From Chloroflexota bacterium (GTDB lineage: Bacteria; Chloroflexota; Chloroflexia; Thermomicrobiales; JADLAZ01), in contig JADLAZ010000183.1 of assembly GCA_020849725.1 (NCBI GenBank), positions 1 to 6,788 of the forward strand: a stretch of DNA of 6,788 nt. The letters run 5' to 3'. Made by a program: the position numbers and the translations under genes. The first letter of the stretch is position 1, and every line of letters begins with the position of its first letter. Below the pieces are notes generated by a model. The model saw only the letters and a program-made list of their open reading frames with translations, did no database searches and was not told the DNA's origin. Shown here one piece after another: positions 5,369 through 6,788 of this stretch.

Positions 5369-6190
5369 TCAGCTTGTGTACAGTGGCCCGACGATGCCGG
5401 TGTCGGCCAGCGCGGCGCGGGTGATGTCGCCGATGGCCTGCTCGCCGGTGTGCTGGTCGGCGAAGTTCTCGCAGAAGACGGCGATCGCCAGGCGGCCGTT
5501 GGGGCCGGCAACGTAGCCGACGTCGTTCGTGACGCCGGGGATCGAGCCGGTCTTGCTGCCCCACACCACCTTGCCGCTCGACATTGGCACGTAGCGGCCG
5601 ATGCGGCGCGTGTTCTGCTGGCGCTCCAGCATCGCCCGCATCGCCGCGCAGGAGGCGGGTGACGCCGCCTCGTCGTCCATGATGGCGGCGATGGCGCGCA
5701 GGTAGTCGTTCGGCGTCGCCAGGTTCTCGATCTCGTCGGCGGTGGCTGGCCGGCCGAGCATCTCCCGGCCGAGATTGGAGCTGGTCATCGCCAGGTCGTG
5801 CATCGTCCGATTGACCGCCTCGATGCCGACCAGCCGAATCAGCAGGTTGGTGGCGGTGTTGTCGCTGATCGAAATCATCAGGTAGATCAGGTCGTTGAGC
5901 GTCAGGTCCAGGCCGGCGCGCAGGTGCAGCAGCACGCCGCTGCCCTGGGCCTTGTCCGCGTCCGTCAACCGCAGCCAGTCATCGAGCCGGCGCCGGCCGG
6001 CGTCGATCTGGCGGTAGACCTCGACCATGACCGGAACCTTGACGGTGCTGGCGGCAGCGAACTTGCGGTCGCCGTGGTGCTGCCAGGCGGCGCCGCCTTT
6101 GGCGGCGAGGGCGACGCCGATGGTGCCCGACCCACTCAGGCGGGCGACGGCGTCCTCGACTCGCGGCCAACTGAACGCTGTGTTCATCAT
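5369..6190 (-). CDS. Class A beta-lactamase-like serine hydrolase, apparently cytoplasmic
   Basis: This is a 273-residue protein of the penicillin-recognising serine hydrolase fold. The three active-site motifs are present in the right order: STVK (Ser48 nucleophile, Lys51), SDN (Ser109-Asn111) and KTG (213-215). The spacing from SDN to KTG is 104 residues, as in class A enzymes. The omega-loop glutamate (Glu166 in standard numbering) is not recognisable: the segment reads LGREMLGRP and the nearest Glu, residue 143, is out of place. There is no signal peptide; the protein begins MMNTAFSWPRVEDAV. It may therefore be an esterase or peptidase-like relative rather than a drug-hydrolysing enzyme. 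I chose the ATG at 6190 because it directly precedes the domain. The frame extends further upstream, but that part overlaps the upstream gene in another frame. It lies 10 bases after the PLP-enzyme stop, so coupled translation is likely. Confidence 0.85.
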   Translation of the reverse strand: MMNTAFSWPRVEDAVARLSGSGTIGVALAAKGGAAWQHHGDRKFAAASTVKVPVMVEVYRQIDAGRRRLDDWLRLTDADKAQGSGVLLHLRAGLDLTLNDLIYLMISISDNTATNLLIRLVGIEAVNRTMHDLAMTSSNLGREMLGRPATADEIENLATPNDYLRAIAAIMDDEAASPASCAAMRAMLERQQNTRRIGRYVPMSSGKVVWGSKTGSIPGVTNDVGYVAGPNGRLAIAVFCENFADQHTGEQAIGDITRAALADTGIVGPLYTS

Positions 6191-6200
6191 CGGTGGATCG

Positions 6201-6788
6201 TTACCCTTTCGCGAGCAGTTCGGCGATGCGCTCGGTCGCCTTGAGGCCGTTGCCGCTGAGCAGGACGACCGTCTCGTCGCCGGCTGCCAGCCGGTGGCGC
6301 GCGCGGAGTTGGCGCGCACCAGCCACGGCGACGGCCGACGTCGGCTCGATGTAGATGCCCTGCCGCCACAGGTCGCGCAGCGCGGCGACGATCTCGTCCT
6401 CGGTCACCGCCACTGTCCCGCCACCGCTGGCGCGGGCGGCGCGCAACACCTCATCACCGCGCACCGGACTGGCGATGCTCGCGCCCTCGGCCAGTGTCGG
6501 CGCGGCGACCACCGGCGTCACACTATCCGCGCCGGCGGTGAAGGCCTGGTGAACCGGCGCGCAGGCCGCCGGCTGCGCCGCGAACAGGCGCGGTCCCGGC
6601 CCGGCGACGCCGCCGGCACGGAGCACGGCCGCCGCGTGGGCCGCCCCGAGCAGCATGCTGCCGCTGCCGACCGGCACGACCAGCGCCGCCGGCAGCCGGC
6701 CCAGTTGCTCCCAGACCTCCAGCAGCCAGGTCTTGACGCCCTCGATGAACCAGGGGTGCCAGTTGTGGCTGGCGTAGAAGGCGTCACC
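6201..6788 (-). CDS. Threonine synthase-like PLP-dependent enzyme, C-terminal part
   Basis: The last 195 residues of a leftward gene entering from the right edge are visible. It belongs to the fold-type II PLP enzymes, with closest resemblance to threonine synthase (thrC product), which converts O-phosphohomoserine to threonine. The stretch YASHNWHPWFIEGVKTW is typical of threonine synthases. It is followed by the phosphate-cradle loop PVGSGSMLLG (the usual form is GNGT or GGGG), then EPTSAVAVAGA and LLSGNGLKATE near the C-terminus, matching the family's EPTSA and TGHGLK blocks. The PLP lysine would lie in the missing N-terminal half. Related ammonia-lyases and diaminopropionate-type enzymes share this fold, so the exact reaction is not certain. 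The true start is outside the window. The stop at 6201-6203 is 10 bases before the beta-lactamase-like gene, suggesting an operon. Confidence 0.85.
   Translation of the reverse strand, partial: GDAFYASHNWHPWFIEGVKTWLLEVWEQLGRLPAALVVPVGSGSMLLGAAHAAAVLRAGGVAGPGPRLFAAQPAACAPVHQAFTAGADSVTPVVAAPTLAEGASIASPVRGDEVLRAARASGGGTVAVTEDEIVAALRDLWRQGIYIEPTSAVAVAGARQLRARHRLAAGDETVVLLSGNGLKATERIAELLAKG

Noticed and set aside
5450..6244. Plus-strand open frames opposite the beta-lactamase-like gene
   Set aside because: The minus-strand gene has all three catalytic motifs; the plus-strand frames are compositional shadows.
6191..6319. N-terminal extension of the beta-lactamase-like protein to an earlier ATG
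   Set aside because: The 43 extra residues overlap the end of the PLP-enzyme gene in another frame, are Ser/Arg-rich, and resemble neither a signal peptide nor the family.
1..6788. Possible replication origin or defence island around parAB
   Set aside because: No DnaA boxes, AT-rich unwinding region, integrase, toxin-antitoxin pair, nuclease or CRISPR repeats are visible; apart from parAB the genes look unrelated and metabolic.

Overview
This window is very GC-rich (about 70% by eye), with strong G/C preference at third codon positions and several GTG-type starts. Together with the gene types, this fits a high-GC bacterium such as a Thermomicrobia/Chloroflexota-like lineage. That placement is an impression from composition and gene style, not a demonstrated assignment. 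There are no RNA genes, CRISPR arrays, insertion sequences or DnaA-box clusters that I can see. No gene-free stretch exceeds 300 bases.

Layout. At the left edge, the first 40 codons of a leftward gene for a secreted or membrane protein (1-122) run out of the window. It has a recognisable promoter (175-203) and a strong ribosome binding site. A 227-base divergent intergenic region separates it from a rightward partition pair. These are a ParA ATPase carrying an extra N-terminal excisionase/MerR-type helix-turn-helix (350-1297) and an overlapping ParB (1281-2255). The intergenic region contains a perfect 20-base palindrome with a CACGTG core (255-274), a candidate parS-like site or operator. 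Next come a YkuE/YaeI-type metallophosphoesterase (2404-3315), then 29 bases later a D-2-hydroxyacid dehydrogenase (3345-4355), probably co-transcribed. A small lipoprotein (4494-5069) follows. After it lies a start-less open frame with one clear NHL repeat and a Pro/Thr-rich tail (about 5105-5341), which I read as a gene remnant.

The right end is leftward: the C-terminal part of a threonine-synthase-like PLP enzyme (6201-6788, entering from the right) and, 10 bases downstream of it, a class A beta-lactamase-like serine hydrolase (5369-6190). The two probably form one transcript. This leftward block converges on the NHL remnant.

How the genes work together: only parA-parB form an obvious functional unit, a DNA segregation system. 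The palindrome in front of it and the HTH fused to ParA suggest DNA binding or autoregulation at that locus. The other genes look like ordinary metabolic or envelope genes with no evident shared pathway. I do not see a wholly new multi-gene system. The points most worth a second look are the HTH-ParA fusion with its upstream palindrome, the beta-lactamase-like protein without a signal peptide or a placeable Glu166, and the NHL remnant.
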